Source of the DNA: Lentisphaera sp. | GTDB lineage: Bacteria > Verrucomicrobiota > Lentisphaeria > Victivallales > GWF2-50-93 | NCBI GenBank assembly: GCA_020721745.1 | Contig: DYMC01000160.1 | Location: 1-5,470, forward strand | DNA: 5,470 nt | Direction of reading: 5' to 3' | Shown here: positions 5,431 through 5,470 of the stretch, piece after piece | Numbering within the stretch: the stretch's first letter is position 1 | How the letters are laid out: every line of letters starts with the position of its first letter | Program-made: the position numbers and the translations under genes | Notes under the pieces: generated by a model | What the model was told of the DNA's origin: nothing | The model's database searches: none | Seen by the model: only the letters and a program-made list of their open reading frames with translations

Positions 5431-5458
5431 CCCGAGACCCTTTGGGCTCGGGATCTCG
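5431..5458 (+). terminator. Second GC hairpin after nadC with two possible folds
   Basis: One fold pairs cccgag (5431-5436) with ctcggg (5447-5452), continues with ccc/ggg (5438-5440 with 5444-5446) and leaves A5437 bulged and a ttt loop. A competing fold pairs 5433-5440 with 5450-5458 with A5453 bulged. No T-run follows within the window. A 3'-end structure for the nadC transcript is plausible; a simple intrinsic terminator is not shown. Confidence 0.42.
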
Positions 5459-5470
5459 CGACAAGCATGG

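Noticed and set aside
4784..5464. Minus-strand frame of 226 residues opposite nadC
   Set aside because: It is fully antisense to nadC, which is certain from its motifs; the product shows no family features.

Overview
The window is a compact stretch of bacterial chromosome with six recognisable protein genes and one short gene that is easily overlooked. Purine-rich Shine-Dalgarno sequences (AGGAG or AAGGAG types) precede nearly every start. Coding DNA is fairly GC-rich by eye, while the intergenic spacers are AT-rich. The PyrE ends in the 'CPLC...PGSK' tail found in some non-proteobacterial lineages. Codon use combines C-ending codons with frequent ATA, AGA and GGA. A member of the PVC group or a similar uncultured Gram-negative lineage would fit, but this is a weak inference; no rRNA or other decisive marker is present.

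Layout. Positions 1-75 are an AT-rich 3' flank with no gene. Three genes lie on the minus strand. Reading down that strand, they are a two-TM DUF3592-type protein (1870 to 1337), a double zinc-ribbon protein (1091 to 714) and a LemA-family membrane protein (642 to 76). The zinc-ribbon and lemA genes probably form one transcription unit. Between them and the DUF3592 gene, positions 1133-1337 hold the most unusual DNA here: three perfect inverted repeats with 15-16 bp arms, one after another with exactly 4 nt between them, preceded by an extra copy of the first arm.

Positions 1871-1988 are a divergent promoter region. From 1989 the genes run on the plus strand: pyrE (orotate phosphoribosyltransferase), a 177-nt spacer, a 533-residue multi-TM protein resembling an ABC-2-type permease with a long helical C-terminal part, a 59-residue single-TM protein (4362-4541), and nadC (quinolinate phosphoribosyltransferase). 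The small gene overlaps nadC by 4 nt (ATGA), so the last three genes look co-transcribed. Two GC-rich hairpins follow nadC and could end the unit.

Functionally, pyrE and nadC are both PRPP-dependent phosphoribosyltransferases, for UMP and NAD synthesis respectively. The membrane protein and small protein between them have no assigned role. The minus-strand genes are envelope or zinc-ribbon proteins of poorly defined function. I see no convincing complete novel system. The best leads are the inverted-repeat cluster and the membrane protein plus small protein pair coupled to nadC.
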